Made by a program: the position numbers and the translations under genes
The notes under the pieces: generated by a model
Seen by the model: the letters and a program-made list of their open reading frames with translations, nothing else
Databases searched by the model: none
What the model was told of the DNA's origin: nothing
NCBI RefSeq assembly: GCF_008364555.1
Contig: NZ_VTUC01000003.1
Location: 124,001 to 188,000 of the forward strand
Direction: 5' to 3'
Length of the DNA stretch: 64,000 nt
Origin: Enterobacter vonholyi
GTDB lineage: Bacteria; Pseudomonadota; Gammaproteobacteria; Enterobacterales; Enterobacteriaceae
Shown here: positions 1-8,825 of the stretch, piece by piece
How the letters are laid out: each line of letters opens with the position of its first letter
Numbering within the stretch: position 1 is the first letter of the stretch

Positions 1-550
1 CCAGCAGCCGAAGCTGGTGATGTACCGGGGCGCAACCCGCACCGGATGCGGCACCGGACAGTCCGTGATGGGGCCGTTCTACTGCCCGGCGGACGGCACC
101 GTCTATATCGATCTCTCCTTTTACGATGACATGAAACGCAAGCTTGGCGCTGACGGTGATTTTGCCCAGGGCTACGTGATCGCGCATGAAGTCGGCCATC
201 ACGTGCAAAAGCTGCTGGGGATTGAGCCTAAGGTGCGCCAGCTGCAGCAAAATGCCTCGCAGGCAGAAGTTAACCGACTGTCCGTCAAAATGGAGCTGCA
301 GGCGGACTGCTTCGCGGGCGTCTGGGGCCACAGCATGCAGCAGCAGGGCGTTCTGGAATCCGGCGATCTTGAGGAGGCGTTAAACGCCGCTCAGGCTATC
401 GGTGACGACCGTCTTCAGCAGCAGAGCCAGGGGCGCGTCGTGCCGGACAGCTTCACTCACGGTACCTCACAGCAGCGCTACAGCTGGTTCAAACGCGGCT
501 TCGATAGCGGCGACCCGGCGCAGTGTAATACCTTCGGCAAAGCGATGTAA
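1..550 (+). CDS. ypfJ: YpfJ, putative neutral zinc metallopeptidase (5' end missing)
   Basis: The reading frame is open from the first bases of the window, so the N-terminal part (about 100 residues, judging by the E. coli homologue of about 287) lies outside. The visible 182 residues carry the zincin motif HEVGH (185-199), the two zinc-binding histidines and the catalytic glutamate, followed by a second conserved acidic segment ELQADCFAG that probably supplies the third ligand. This is the signature of the YpfJ family of putative neutral zinc metallopeptidases, whose substrate is unknown. The stop codon overlaps the tmcA start (TAATG), so the two genes are probably translationally coupled. 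Family assignment is secure; peptidase activity is inferred. Confidence 0.9.
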   Translation, partial: QQPKLVMYRGATRTGCGTGQSVMGPFYCPADGTVYIDLSFYDDMKRKLGADGDFAQGYVIAHEVGHHVQKLLGIEPKVRQLQQNASQAEVNRLSVKMELQADCFAGVWGHSMQQQGVLESGDLEEALNAAQAIGDDRLQQQSQGRVVPDSFTHGTSQQRYSWFKRGFDSGDPAQCNTFGKAM

Positions 551-2496
551 TGCTGGCGTTTGAACAGCTGATACGCGAGCTTGAGCGCACCGGCCATCGT
601 CGGCTGGTGGTGCTCAGCGGCGAGGCGCAGTGGACGTTAACCCAGGCACTTGCCCTGCGTGCTGCCTTGCCCGGAGACTGGGTTTGGCTGGAAGAACACC
701 CTTCAAAAGCCATCAGCGGCCTGCTGGGACGCGAGTTCCGGCATGCTGTTTTTGACGCCAGCGCCGGGTTTGATGTCGCCGCGTTTGCCGCCCTGAGCGG
801 AACGCTGAGTGCCGGAAGCCTTCTGGTGCTAAGGGTTCCGCCACTCGACGCGTGGGCCGGGTTGCCAGACAGCGATTCACTGCGCTGGAGCGACAGCGCG
901 GAAGCAATAGCCACGCCGCATTTTGTCCACCATTTCTCCCGGACGATTGCAGCCGATCCCGACGCGATTGTCTGGCTTCAGGGCCGCGCGTTATCCCTTC
1001 CGCCTTTACCCGGCGCGCCAGACTGGCAGCCTGCCAGCGGCGCCCCGCAGCGCGAGCAGGCTGAGATCCTGGATGTGCTGCAGGGGATGTCGGGTGGCAT
1101 CGTGGCCGTCACCGCCGCGCGCGGGCGCGGAAAATCAGCCCTGGCAGGAATGTTGCTAAGCCGCATTGCTGGCAGCGCCGTGGTTACCGCGCCGTCGAAG
1201 GGGGCAACGGATATCATCGCCCGCTTTGCCGGAGAGCGTTTTCATTTTATGGCCCCGGACGCGCTGCTTGCCTCTTCGCGCCAGGCAGACTGGCTGATTG
1301 TTGATGAAGCCGCTGCGATCCCCGGACCTCTGCTGGAAAAGTTAGTTGCCCGTTTCCCCCGCGTGCTGTTGACCACCACGGTGCAGGGCTATGAAGGGAC
1401 GGGCCGCGGATTTTTGCTTAAATTCTGCGGTCGGTTTGCCGGGCTGCAGCGCTACAGCTTATCTACACCTGTACGCTGGGCGGCGGGCTGCCCGCTTGAG
1501 CGTATCGTCGCCAGCGCGCTGCTGTTTGACGATACGCTGATCGACCGTCGCCCTGAAGGAGAGGTGCATTTAACGTCTCTGGCGCCGACGGCATGGGAAA
1601 GCCGCCCGGCGCTTGCCGCGAGCGTGTATGAGCTCCTCTGTGCGGCGCATTACCGCACCTCGCCGCTCGATTTGCGCCGCATGATGGACGCGCCCGGGCA
1701 GCAGTTTGCCGTTGCCGAAACGAACCCGGTTATCGCCGGGGCGCTATGGCTGGTGGAGGAGGGCGGGCTGTCCCCTGAGCTTAGCCGCGCCGTGTGGGCG
1801 GGGTTCCGGCGTCCGCGCGGGAACCTGGTGGCGCAGTCTCTGGCGGCACACGGCGGCTCTCCGCTGGCGGCGACGCTCAGAGGACGGCGGGTGACCCGCA
1901 TTGCCGTGCACCCTCGCCGTCAGCGGGAAGGGATTGGCCAGGCGCTTGTTCGCAGCGCCTGCGGCGAAGATTATCTGTCGGTGAGCTTTGGTTACACCGA
2001 TGAACTTTGGCATTTCTGGCAGCAGTGCGGCTTTGTGCTGGTGCGGATGGGCAGCCATCGTGAAGCCAGCAGCGGCTGCTACACGGCGATGGCGCTGCTG
2101 CCGCTTAGCGAGGCAGGGCGTCGGCTGTGCGCGCAGGAACATCAGCGTTTGTGCCGGGATATGCGCGTCCTGTCTGCCTGGAACGGTGAAAAGATCCCCG
2201 TGGAAGACCGATGGGAAGCTACCCTTAATAGTGACGACTGGCTGGAGCTGGCGGGGTTTGCTTTTGCACATCGGGCGTTTTCAACCTCGGTTGCCGCGCT
2301 GACGCGGCTGTTGTTAGCCGTGGACATGCCTCTTCCGGCCCTGCGTGGGAAAATGGCAGGAAAAACGGAAGACGTCGGGCGAAAAGCGTTGCTGGCAAAG
2401 CTGCGCAGTGAAACCGCGCAAGCGCTTGAAAGCCTTGATTATCCCCGCTGCCAGCAGTTGAAAGATGACATTTTGCAATGGCAATTTTTTCAATGA
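550..2496 (+). CDS. tmcA: TmcA, tRNA(Met) cytidine acetyltransferase
   Basis: TmcA makes N4-acetylcytidine at the wobble position (C34) of elongator tRNA-Met, using acetyl-CoA and ATP or GTP, which protects AUG decoding. The 648-residue product shows the family layout: an N-terminal domain, an RNA-helicase-like ATPase module with a P-loop (GRGKSAL, about residue 190) and a Walker B/DEAA motif (LIVDEAAAIP, about residue 248), then a GNAT acetyltransferase domain with the acetyl-CoA signature RRQREGIGQAL (about residue 455), and a C-terminal tRNA-binding tail. It is slightly shorter than the E. coli protein (671). The ATG overlaps the ypfJ stop by one base. Confidence 0.95.
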   Translation: MLAFEQLIRELERTGHRRLVVLSGEAQWTLTQALALRAALPGDWVWLEEHPSKAISGLLGREFRHAVFDASAGFDVAAFAALSGTLSAGSLLVLRVPPLDAWAGLPDSDSLRWSDSAEAIATPHFVHHFSRTIAADPDAIVWLQGRALSLPPLPGAPDWQPASGAPQREQAEILDVLQGMSGGIVAVTAARGRGKSALAGMLLSRIAGSAVVTAPSKGATDIIARFAGERFHFMAPDALLASSRQADWLIVDEAAAIPGPLLEKLVARFPRVLLTTTVQGYEGTGRGFLLKFCGRFAGLQRYSLSTPVRWAAGCPLERIVASALLFDDTLIDRRPEGEVHLTSLAPTAWESRPALAASVYELLCAAHYRTSPLDLRRMMDAPGQQFAVAETNPVIAGALWLVEEGGLSPELSRAVWAGFRRPRGNLVAQSLAAHGGSPLAATLRGRRVTRIAVHPRRQREGIGQALVRSACGEDYLSVSFGYTDELWHFWQQCGFVLVRMGSHREASSGCYTAMALLPLSEAGRRLCAQEHQRLCRDMRVLSAWNGEKIPVEDRWEATLNSDDWLELAGFAFAHRAFSTSVAALTRLLLAVDMPLPALRGKMAGKTEDVGRKALLAKLRSETAQALESLDYPRCQQLKDDILQWQFFQ

Positions 2497-2569
2497 CTTC
2501 TTCAGTAAAGTGGCATGGTCATTCACGTCGGGAGGCGTAGAATCCAGGTCATCTATTAAGGAGACCACC

Positions 2570-3265
2570 ATGAAACACGATCATTTTGTTGTTCAAAGCC
2601 CTGACAAACCGGCTAAACAGTTACTGCTTCTGTTTCATGGGGTTGGCGATAATGCCGTCAATATGGGGCAGATTGGCAGCTGGTTTGCGCCCGTTTTCCC
2701 CGAAGCGCTGATTGTCAGCATCGGTGGCGTAGAGCCATGCGGCCCGAACGGGCGCCAGTGGTTCTCGGTTCAGGGCGTGACGGAAGAGAACCGTCAGGCG
2801 CGCATTGACGCCATCATGCCGACCTTTATCGAGGTCGTCCGCTACTGGCAGCAGCAGAGCGGTGTAGGAGCCGATGCCACCGCGCTGATTGGCTTCTCGC
2901 AGGGGTCAATCATGTCGCTGGAAAGCGTAAAGGCGCACCCGGGTCTGGTGTCACGGGTGATTGCGTTTAACGGCCGTTTTGCGACGTTACCGACGAGCGC
3001 GACCACGCAAACCACGATCCACTTAATCCACGGCGGTGAAGACCGGGTGATTGAGCTCTCGTATGCGGTTGACGCGCAGGAAGCGTTGATTCGCGAAGGC
3101 GGAGATGTGACGCTGGATATCGTTGACGATCTGGGCCACGCGATTGACGACCGCAGCATGCAGTTTGCGCTCGATCGTTTGCGCTATACCGTACCGAAGC
3201 ACTACTTTGATGAAGCGCTCAGCGGCGGTAAGCCGGATAATGATGATATTGTTGAGTTTATGTGA
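2570..3265 (+). CDS. ypfH: YpfH, alpha/beta-hydrolase esterase
   Basis: A 231-residue cytoplasmic alpha/beta-hydrolase of the YpfH/carboxylesterase type. The nucleophile elbow GFSQGS is at about residues 107-112, an oxyanion-hole segment LLLFHGVGDN lies near the N terminus, and later Asp and His residues (HGGEDRVI; DLGHAID) complete a plausible Ser-Asp-His triad. The ATG at 2570 was chosen because an AAGGAG ribosome-binding site lies at 2558-2563 and the E. coli protein starts at the equivalent MKHDHFVVQ; the upstream in-frame extension overlaps the end of tmcA. E. coli YpfH has esterase activity on short-chain esters; its physiological substrate is unknown. Confidence 0.92.
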   Translation: MKHDHFVVQSPDKPAKQLLLLFHGVGDNAVNMGQIGSWFAPVFPEALIVSIGGVEPCGPNGRQWFSVQGVTEENRQARIDAIMPTFIEVVRYWQQQSGVGADATALIGFSQGSIMSLESVKAHPGLVSRVIAFNGRFATLPTSATTQTTIHLIHGGEDRVIELSYAVDAQEALIREGGDVTLDIVDDLGHAIDDRSMQFALDRLRYTVPKHYFDEALSGGKPDNDDIVEFM

Positions 3266-3268
3266 GGT

Positions 3269-3295
3269 TATCCCCTCTCCACAGGAGAGGGGATA
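3269..3295. repeat. Short palindromic intergenic repeat (CCCTCTCC type)
   Basis: A 12-bp perfect inverted repeat (TATCCCCTCTCC / GGAGAGGGGATA) with a 3-nt loop sits between the convergent ends of ypfH and ypfN. It has no T-run. It resembles the palindromes at 20031, 24571 and 55663 and could act as a bidirectional transcript-end structure. Confidence 0.6.
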
Positions 3296-3303
3296 CAGAC
3301 CGG

Positions 3304-3501
3304 TTACTTCTTCTGGTCTTTCTTCGGCCAGTCGTCATCATCGTCCCACTTGTCGTTGAAATCACGGTGCGGGGGAAGATCCGGTTTGTTGGCGAGAAAT
3401 TTTTTATGGTCCACGCGCTTAAGGTCTTTAATCACGTTAAGCAGTACGCCGACCAGAAAAACCAACACCAGAACCCACCAGTACTTTGAAAGCCAATCCA
3501 T
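3304..3501 (-). CDS. ypfN: YpfN, small membrane protein (UPF0370)
   Basis: A 65-residue protein with one N-terminal membrane segment ([17 protein letters not shown], about residues 8-24), followed by a basic stretch and an acidic, proline- and lysine-rich tail ([12 protein letters not shown]). This matches the YpfN/UPF0370 family in length and layout. It lies 24 bp downstream of dapE and is probably co-transcribed with it. No biochemical function is known for the family; a single-pass inner-membrane location with a cytoplasmic charged tail is inferred. Confidence 0.9.
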   Translation of the reverse strand: MDWLSKYWWVLVLVFLVGVLLNVIKDLKRVDHKKFLANKPDLPPHRDFNDKWDDDDDWPKKDQKK

Positions 3502-3525
3502 TCGCTATTCCTCTCAGAGCGTTCG

Positions 3526-4653
3526 TCAGGCGACGATTTGCTCCATAATACGTTGATACATACGGGCCAGCAGTTGCAAATCTGCCGCATTGACACACTC
3601 ATTTATTTTATGAATGGTTGCGTTCACTGGCCCCAGTTCGACAACCTGTGCACCCATACGGGCGATAAAGCGTCCGTCTGAGGTGCCACCCGTTGTCAGC
3701 AGCTGTGGCTTAATTTCATTATAGTGCTCGATGGCGTTCACCACCGCATCCACCAGTTTGCCGCGCTGCGTCAGGAACGGCTGGCCGGAAAGCCACCACT
3801 CCACGGTGTAGCGCAGTTGATATTTTTCCAGCAGGGCGACAACGCGCGCCTTGATCATCTCATCGGTCAGTTCCGTGCTGAAGCGGAAGTTGAACTGGAC
3901 GAAGTAATCCCCCGGGATCACGTTATTGCTTCCGGTCCCGGCCTTGACGTTCGCAATCTGCATGCTGGTCGGCGGGAAGAACTCGTTGCCCTTATCCCAC
4001 TCAATCGCCACCAGCTCGCTCAGCATTGGCGCGGCGCGGTGGACCGGGTTATCGGCCAGATGCGGATACGCAACGTGCCCCTGAACGCCGTGAATGGTCA
4101 GGTTACAGGTCAGCGAGCCACGGCGTCCGTTTTTGACGACGTCACCCACCACTTCGGTGCTGGACGGCTCACCGACCAGGCAGTAGTCGAGACGCTCGTT
4201 GCGTGCCATCAGCGCTTCAACAACCTTCACGGTACCGTTGTGCGCGCTGGCTTCTTCGTCGGAGGTTACCAAAAACGCGAGACGGTTTTTGTGGTTCGGA
4301 TGCTGCGCCACAAAGCGCTCTGCCGCCACGACCATCGCCGCCAGAGAACCTTTCATGTCTGCCGCGCCGCGACCAAACAGCATGCCGTCGCGAATGGTCG
4401 GTTCAAACGGTGGGTTAATCCAGCGGTCCGCGTCACCGGCGGGAACGACGTCAGTATGCCCGGCGAAGGCCAGCGTTTCGCCCTGTCCGCGCCACGCCCA
4501 AAAGTTCTGGGTATCGCCAAAATCCATGCGTTCAACGGTAAAACCGATGGCACGCAGGCGTTCAATCATAAGAGCCTGACAACCTGCGTCGTCCGGGCTA
4601 AGGGAAGGACGGCGAATAAGCTGCTGAGTCAGCTCAATGACCGGGCATGACAT
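3526..4653 (-). CDS. dapE: DapE, succinyl-diaminopimelate desuccinylase
   Basis: DapE hydrolyses N-succinyl-LL-diaminopimelate to LL-diaminopimelate and succinate, a step of lysine and peptidoglycan precursor synthesis. The 375-residue product has the M20 metallopeptidase zinc ligands and catalytic residues: His66 (GHTDVVP), Asp99 (GRGAADMKG), Glu133/Glu134 ([10 protein letters not shown]), Glu162 (GEPSSTE) and a C-terminal His (NATIHKINE). Length equals the E. coli enzyme. It lies 10 bp downstream of yffB, so yffB-dapE-ypfN looks like one leftward operon. Confidence 0.97.
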   Translation of the reverse strand: MSCPVIELTQQLIRRPSLSPDDAGCQALMIERLRAIGFTVERMDFGDTQNFWAWRGQGETLAFAGHTDVVPAGDADRWINPPFEPTIRDGMLFGRGAADMKGSLAAMVVAAERFVAQHPNHKNRLAFLVTSDEEASAHNGTVKVVEALMARNERLDYCLVGEPSSTEVVGDVVKNGRRGSLTCNLTIHGVQGHVAYPHLADNPVHRAAPMLSELVAIEWDKGNEFFPPTSMQIANVKAGTGSNNVIPGDYFVQFNFRFSTELTDEMIKARVVALLEKYQLRYTVEWWLSGQPFLTQRGKLVDAVVNAIEHYNEIKPQLLTTGGTSDGRFIARMGAQVVELGPVNATIHKINECVNAADLQLLARMYQRIMEQIVA

Positions 4654-4663
4654 AAACTACACC

Positions 4664-5014
4664 TCAACGAAAAAAGTCGGAATAAAGGGTTTCACTGAAA
4701 CCCAGCAGCATAGGCTGCCCTGGCGCGCAGAGCAATGGGCGTTTGATAATTGCCGGCATCTCGAGCATCAGTTTTGCCGCGCTGTCGGCATCGGTGATGC
4801 TGGCGCGCAGAGATTCGTCCAGTTTACGCCAGGTGGTGCCACGGGTGTTCAGCAGAGCTTCCCAGCCCAGTTCGCGGATAGCGCTATGCAGAAATTCTGC
4901 ATCAAGCCCATCGGCGCGGTAATCGTGGAAGCGGTACTCCACGCTGTTAGCTTCCAGCCATCGACGGGCTTTTTTGATGGTGTCGCAATTTTTAATGCCG
5001 TACATCACAACCAT
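4664..5014 (-). CDS. yffB: YffB, ArsC/Spx-family thioredoxin-fold protein
   Basis: A 116-residue ArsC-family protein. It has the N-terminal glutaredoxin-like strand and a single active-site cysteine in [15 protein letters not shown] (Cys10), the RGTTWRK segment and a C-terminal RPLL followed by a GFSETLY end, as in E. coli YffB. The YffB group keeps the fold of glutathione-dependent arsenate reductases but is not shown to reduce arsenate, and no ars genes are nearby. It is the first gene of the leftward yffB-dapE-ypfN unit; its promoter should lie in the AT-rich region 5015-5347. Confidence 0.9.
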   Translation of the reverse strand: MVVMYGIKNCDTIKKARRWLEANSVEYRFHDYRADGLDAEFLHSAIRELGWEALLNTRGTTWRKLDESLRASITDADSAAKLMLEMPAIIKRPLLCAPGQPMLLGFSETLYSDFFR

Positions 5015-5347
5015 GGTGAATCCTTTTGACCTTATGATGATTAAATGTTCAGTAAATTCGAAGATATATCCTTAAGTGGAATATAACACATTCAGGAATC
5101 GTCTGGATTTACACTTTATATTAATTCAACTCACATCTGTACGCTGAATATTCTTTCACCATTTAAGCATAGATGTCCATAAAATTTAAAAACCCAATAA
5201 ACTCAGCAAATAAAATAAATCTCACCCATCCGTAGGGTTATTTCAAAATATTGCTGGCCGTCACAAAAAATTGAGGTCTCACCGTTCATATTTATCATAA
5301 ATCCCCGCAGGACGTGGGGTACAATCACAGCAATTGGTTAAATAGTC
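5015..5347. other. AT-rich intergenic region between yffB and ypfM
   Basis: About 330 bp with no convincing gene; it is visibly richer in A and T than the flanking coding DNA. It should contain the yffB promoter (leftward). A small GC-rich hairpin, ATCCCCGCAGGACGTGGGG, lies at about 5301-5320. Short reading frames here lack ribosome-binding sites and resemble nothing I recognise. Confidence 0.6.
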
Positions 5348-5376
5348 TTCACAATGATGGCCCGTTTTTGTAGAAT
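5348..5376 (+). promoter_or_regulatory. Predicted sigma-70 promoter of ypfM
   Basis: TTCACA (5348-5353), a 17-bp spacer and TAGAAT (5371-5376) form a good sigma-70 promoter. Transcription would start near 5383 and reach the ypfM ribosome-binding site (AGAGAGG, 5391-5397) after a very short leader. Prediction from sequence only. Confidence 0.6.
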
Positions 5377-5401
5377 GCGCATAATAATAAGAGAGGTAGT
5401 T

Positions 5402-5461
5402 ATGATTGAACGTGAACTGGGGAACTGGAAAGATTTTATCGAAGGCATGCTTCGTAAATGA
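5402..5461 (+). CDS. ypfM: YpfM, 19-residue small protein
   Basis: A 19-codon gene encoding MIERELGNWKDFIEGMLRK. It differs from the E. coli K-12 YpfM micro-protein, as I remember it, at one position (Gly for Val at residue 15). A strong ribosome-binding site (AGAGAGG) lies 4 nt before the ATG, a predicted promoter lies just upstream and a rho-independent terminator follows at 5529-5558, so this is a complete single-gene unit. The peptide is predicted to be an amphipathic helix with no membrane segment. Its function is unknown. Conservation across genera of such a short frame is the main argument that it is translated. Confidence 0.9.
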   Translation: MIERELGNWKDFIEGMLRK

Positions 5462-5528
5462 CATTCAGTAAGAATTGCAAGAGCACTAAAATAAGTAAAA
5501 TAACCATAGTGTGAATTAATCACACAAT

Positions 5529-5558
5529 AAAAAGGCGGCCGATAAAGCCGCCTTTTTT
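5529..5558. terminator. Bidirectional terminator between ypfM and acrD
   Basis: Stem AAAGGCGGC / GCCGCCTTT (5531-5539 and 5547-5555) with a 7-nt loop, flanked by A and T runs on both sides. It can end ypfM transcription rightward and acrD transcription leftward. Confidence 0.85.
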
Positions 5559-5569
5559 ATTTCAATCAC

Positions 5570-8500
5570 TTACTCAGCACGTTCCTTTAGCGGGAAGCGA
5601 CGACGCACCAGCACAAAGAATAGCGGAACGAAATAAATGGCCAGGATGGTGGCCGAAATCATGCCGCCCATGACCCCCGTCCCGACGGCATGCTGGCTGC
5701 TGGAGCCTGCTCCCGTACTGGTTGCCATCGGCAGTACGCCAAAGACAAACGCCAGTGACGTCATCAGGATCGGGCGTAAGCGCTGACGGCAGGCGTGCAG
5801 CGTGGCCGCCATCAGCTCGTGGCCTTTGGCATTCATCTCGTTGGCAAACTCAACGATCAGAATGGCGTTTTTCGCCGACAGCCCAATCACGGTGAGCAGA
5901 CCCACCTGGAAGTAAACATCGTTCTCCAGACCGCGCATCCAGGTCGCGAGCAGGGCACCAATGACGCCAAGGGGCACGACCAGCATGACGGAGAACGGGA
6001 CCGACCAGCTTTCATACAGGGCGGCGAGGCAGAGGAAGACCACCAGCAGAGAGAGTGCGTAAAGCGCGGGAGCCTGTGCCCCGGAGAGGCGCTCCTGGTA
6101 AGACATGGCCGTCCACTCCAGACCAAAACCGGCGGGCAGCTGTTGCACCAGTTTTTCCATAGTGTCCATGGCGGTACCGGTGCTGACGCCCGGCGCGGCT
6201 TCCCCGACGATTTCAACCGCAGAGTAGCCGTTATAGCGCTCCAGGCGTGGCGATCCGCTCTCCCAGTGCGAAGTCGCAAAGGCAGAGAACGGCACCATGC
6301 CGCCAGCGTTATTCCTGACAAACCAGCGGTTTATATCATCCGGCAGCATGCGGAACGGCGCGGCGGACTGGACATAGACTTTTTTCACGCGGCCGCGATC
6401 CATAAAGTCATTCACATAGCTCGAGCCCCACGCCGTTTGCAGGGTATCGTTGATATCGTTGATCGACACGCCCAGCGCCTGCGCCTTACGCTGATCGATA
6501 TCCACCTGAAGCTGCGGGCTGTCATCCAGACCGTTATGGCGAACGCGGGTCAGGCCGGGATCGTTGCCCGCCAGCGCTAACAGCTTATCGCGTGCCGCCA
6601 TCAGCGCCGTGTGTCCCGCACCGGCGTGATCCTGCAGCTCCATGTCAAACCCGGCGGAACTGCCAAGGCCGCTGATTGCCGGCGGGCTGCTGGCAAAGAC
6701 GCGCGCCTCTTTGATGTGCGCGAAGGCTTTGGTCGCGCGTTCAATGATGGCAAATGATGTTCCCGTTCTGGTATCGCGCTCGTCCCAGTCCTTCAGGCGG
6801 ACGAACATGCGGGCGACGTTCTGCCCGTTCCCGCCCGGCCCGGAACCGACGGTAGAGAAGACGGATACGACGTTATCTTTCTCTTTAGTAAAGAAATACT
6901 GCTCCACTTTCTGGACCACTTTCAGCGTCTGCTGCTGCGTTGCGCCGCTCGGCAGCTGCACCGAGGTGGTGAACATCCCCCGGTCTTCCATCGGCAGGAA
7001 CGAGGTGGGCAGGTGCAGGAACAGCCACACCATCCCGCCCAGCAGCACGACGTAAACCATCATCCAGCGCAGGCTGCGGTGGAGTACACGCCCAACGGCA
7101 GATTCATACCGCGCGGCGTTGCGGTCGAACATGCGGTTAAACCAGCCGAAGAACCCTTTCTGCCCGTGATGCTCCCCTTTATGCAGCGGTTTCAGCAGGG
7201 TGGCGCACAGCGCGGGGGTGAGGATCAGCGCGACCAGCACGGAGAGCACCATCGCCGAGACGATGGTGATCGAGAACTGGCGATAAATCGCCCCGGTGGT
7301 GCCGCCAAAGAAGGCCATCGGGATAAAGACAGCCGACAGTACCATCGCGATACCGACTAGCGCCCCCTGAATTTGACCCATGGATTTACGCGTTGCCTGG
7401 CGCGGAGAGAGCCCTTCTTCGCTCATGATGCGCTCGACGTTTTCAACCACTACGATGGCATCATCCACCAGCAGGCCGATTGCCAGCACCATCGCAAACA
7501 TCGTCAGGGTATTAATGCTGTACCCGAACGCGTAAAGCACCGCAAAGGTCCCAAGCAGCACCACGGGGACTGCAATGGTGGGGATCAGCGTCGCGCGGAA
7601 GTTTTGCAGGAACAGGTACATGACCAGGAACACCAGCGCGATGGCTTCCAGCAGGGTCTTCACCACGTCCTCAATGGAGGCTTTAACGAAGGAGGTGGTT
7701 TCATAGGCGACTTTGTACTCCAGCCCGTGCGGGAAATACTGTGAAAGCTCGTCCAGACGGTCTAACACCAGTTTTGCCGTCGCCATTTCGTTCGCGCCGG
7801 AGGCCAGTTTAATCCCCAAACCGGAAGCCTGATTGCCGTTAAAGCGGCTAAGGTAGTCGTATTTTTCGGCCCCCATTTCCACCGTGGCGACATCGCCCAG
7901 ACGCACTTCCGACCCGTCCTGATTCACGCGCAGGGTGATATTGCGGAACTGGTCCGGCGTCTGCAGCAGGGATTGCGAATTGATGGTGGCGTTCAAGGCT
8001 TGCTTATCAACGGAAGGCGTTCCCCCCAGCTGTCCCACCGCAATCTGGGCGTTCTGGGCTTTGATGGCATTCGTTACGTCGGTCGCCGTCATCTGATAGC
8101 TGTTGAGCTTGTTGGGATCGAGCCAGATGCGCATGGAGTATTGTGAGCCGTAGGCGTCAATATCCCCGACGCCGTTAATCCGGCTGATGGGATCCTGAAT
8201 ATTACTGGCGACGTAGTCCGCGATGTCCTGTTTATCCATTGAGCTATCTGTCGAGACAAACGCGATGGTCAATATGTTGGTATCACCGGTTTTACGCACG
8301 GTTACGCCCTGGTTCTGCACCGCCTGGGGCAGCTTGCGCATGGCCGACTGCAGCTGGTTTTGGACCTGCTGCACCGCTTCGTCCGGGTCGGTGCCCGCCT
8401 TGAAGCTCAGGGTCACCGTCGCCTGTCCCGTGGCGCTACTCTGCGAGGACATGTACATCAGGTTATCCAGACCCGTCATGTTCTGCTCGATAACCTGCGT

Positions 8501-8683
8501 GACGGTATTTTCCAGCGTCTGTGCCGACGCGCCGGGGTAGTTTGCGGTGACGCGCACGTTCGGCGGAGCCAGGTCGGGGTATTGCTCAACGGGAAGTGAA
8601 GTAATCGCCAGGACGCCTGTCAGACACAACAGGATGGCAAGCACCCAGGCAAAAATGGGGCGATCGATAAAAAAATTCGCCAT
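5570..8683 (-). CDS. acrD: AcrD, RND multidrug efflux pump (aminoglycosides)
   Basis: An inner-membrane RND proton/drug antiporter that works with AcrA and TolC and exports aminoglycosides and other amphiphiles. The 1037-residue length equals E. coli AcrD and the N terminus ([20 protein letters not shown]) is essentially the same. Twelve membrane helices with two large periplasmic loops are apparent. The proton-relay aspartates are present in [16 protein letters not shown] (about residue 407), as is the HAE1-family segment [19 protein letters not shown]. No membrane-fusion partner is adjacent, as is usual for acrD, which borrows AcrA. A BaeR-like box lies in the promoter region. Confidence 0.97.
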   Translation of the reverse strand: MANFFIDRPIFAWVLAILLCLTGVLAITSLPVEQYPDLAPPNVRVTANYPGASAQTLENTVTQVIEQNMTGLDNLMYMSSQSSATGQATVTLSFKAGTDPDEAVQQVQNQLQSAMRKLPQAVQNQGVTVRKTGDTNILTIAFVSTDSSMDKQDIADYVASNIQDPISRINGVGDIDAYGSQYSMRIWLDPNKLNSYQMTATDVTNAIKAQNAQIAVGQLGGTPSVDKQALNATINSQSLLQTPDQFRNITLRVNQDGSEVRLGDVATVEMGAEKYDYLSRFNGNQASGLGIKLASGANEMATAKLVLDRLDELSQYFPHGLEYKVAYETTSFVKASIEDVVKTLLEAIALVFLVMYLFLQNFRATLIPTIAVPVVLLGTFAVLYAFGYSINTLTMFAMVLAIGLLVDDAIVVVENVERIMSEEGLSPRQATRKSMGQIQGALVGIAMVLSAVFIPMAFFGGTTGAIYRQFSITIVSAMVLSVLVALILTPALCATLLKPLHKGEHHGQKGFFGWFNRMFDRNAARYESAVGRVLHRSLRWMMVYVVLLGGMVWLFLHLPTSFLPMEDRGMFTTSVQLPSGATQQQTLKVVQKVEQYFFTKEKDNVVSVFSTVGSGPGGNGQNVARMFVRLKDWDERDTRTGTSFAIIERATKAFAHIKEARVFASSPPAISGLGSSAGFDMELQDHAGAGHTALMAARDKLLALAGNDPGLTRVRHNGLDDSPQLQVDIDQRKAQALGVSINDINDTLQTAWGSSYVNDFMDRGRVKKVYVQSAAPFRMLPDDINRWFVRNNAGGMVPFSAFATSHWESGSPRLERYNGYSAVEIVGEAAPGVSTGTAMDTMEKLVQQLPAGFGLEWTAMSYQERLSGAQAPALYALSLLVVFLCLAALYESWSVPFSVMLVVPLGVIGALLATWMRGLENDVYFQVGLLTVIGLSAKNAILIVEFANEMNAKGHELMAATLHACRQRLRPILMTSLAFVFGVLPMATSTGAGSSSQHAVGTGVMGGMISATILAIYFVPLFFVLVRRRFPLKERAE

Positions 8684-8754
8684 GAAAGTGTGACCTCGTT
8701 TTGCTGCACGTCATTATTGTTTATTGCCCGCATAACTTTAGCGGTAAGGCCCAG

Positions 8755-8803
<49 letters not shown>

Positions 8804-8825
8804 CCCTGCGCTTCCCTCTTTACCG

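Noticed and set aside
4664-5014. Arsenate reductase (ars operon) call for the ArsC-family gene
   Set aside because: Sequence and neighbours (dapE, ypfN) are those of YffB; no arsR, arsB or other arsenic genes are present.
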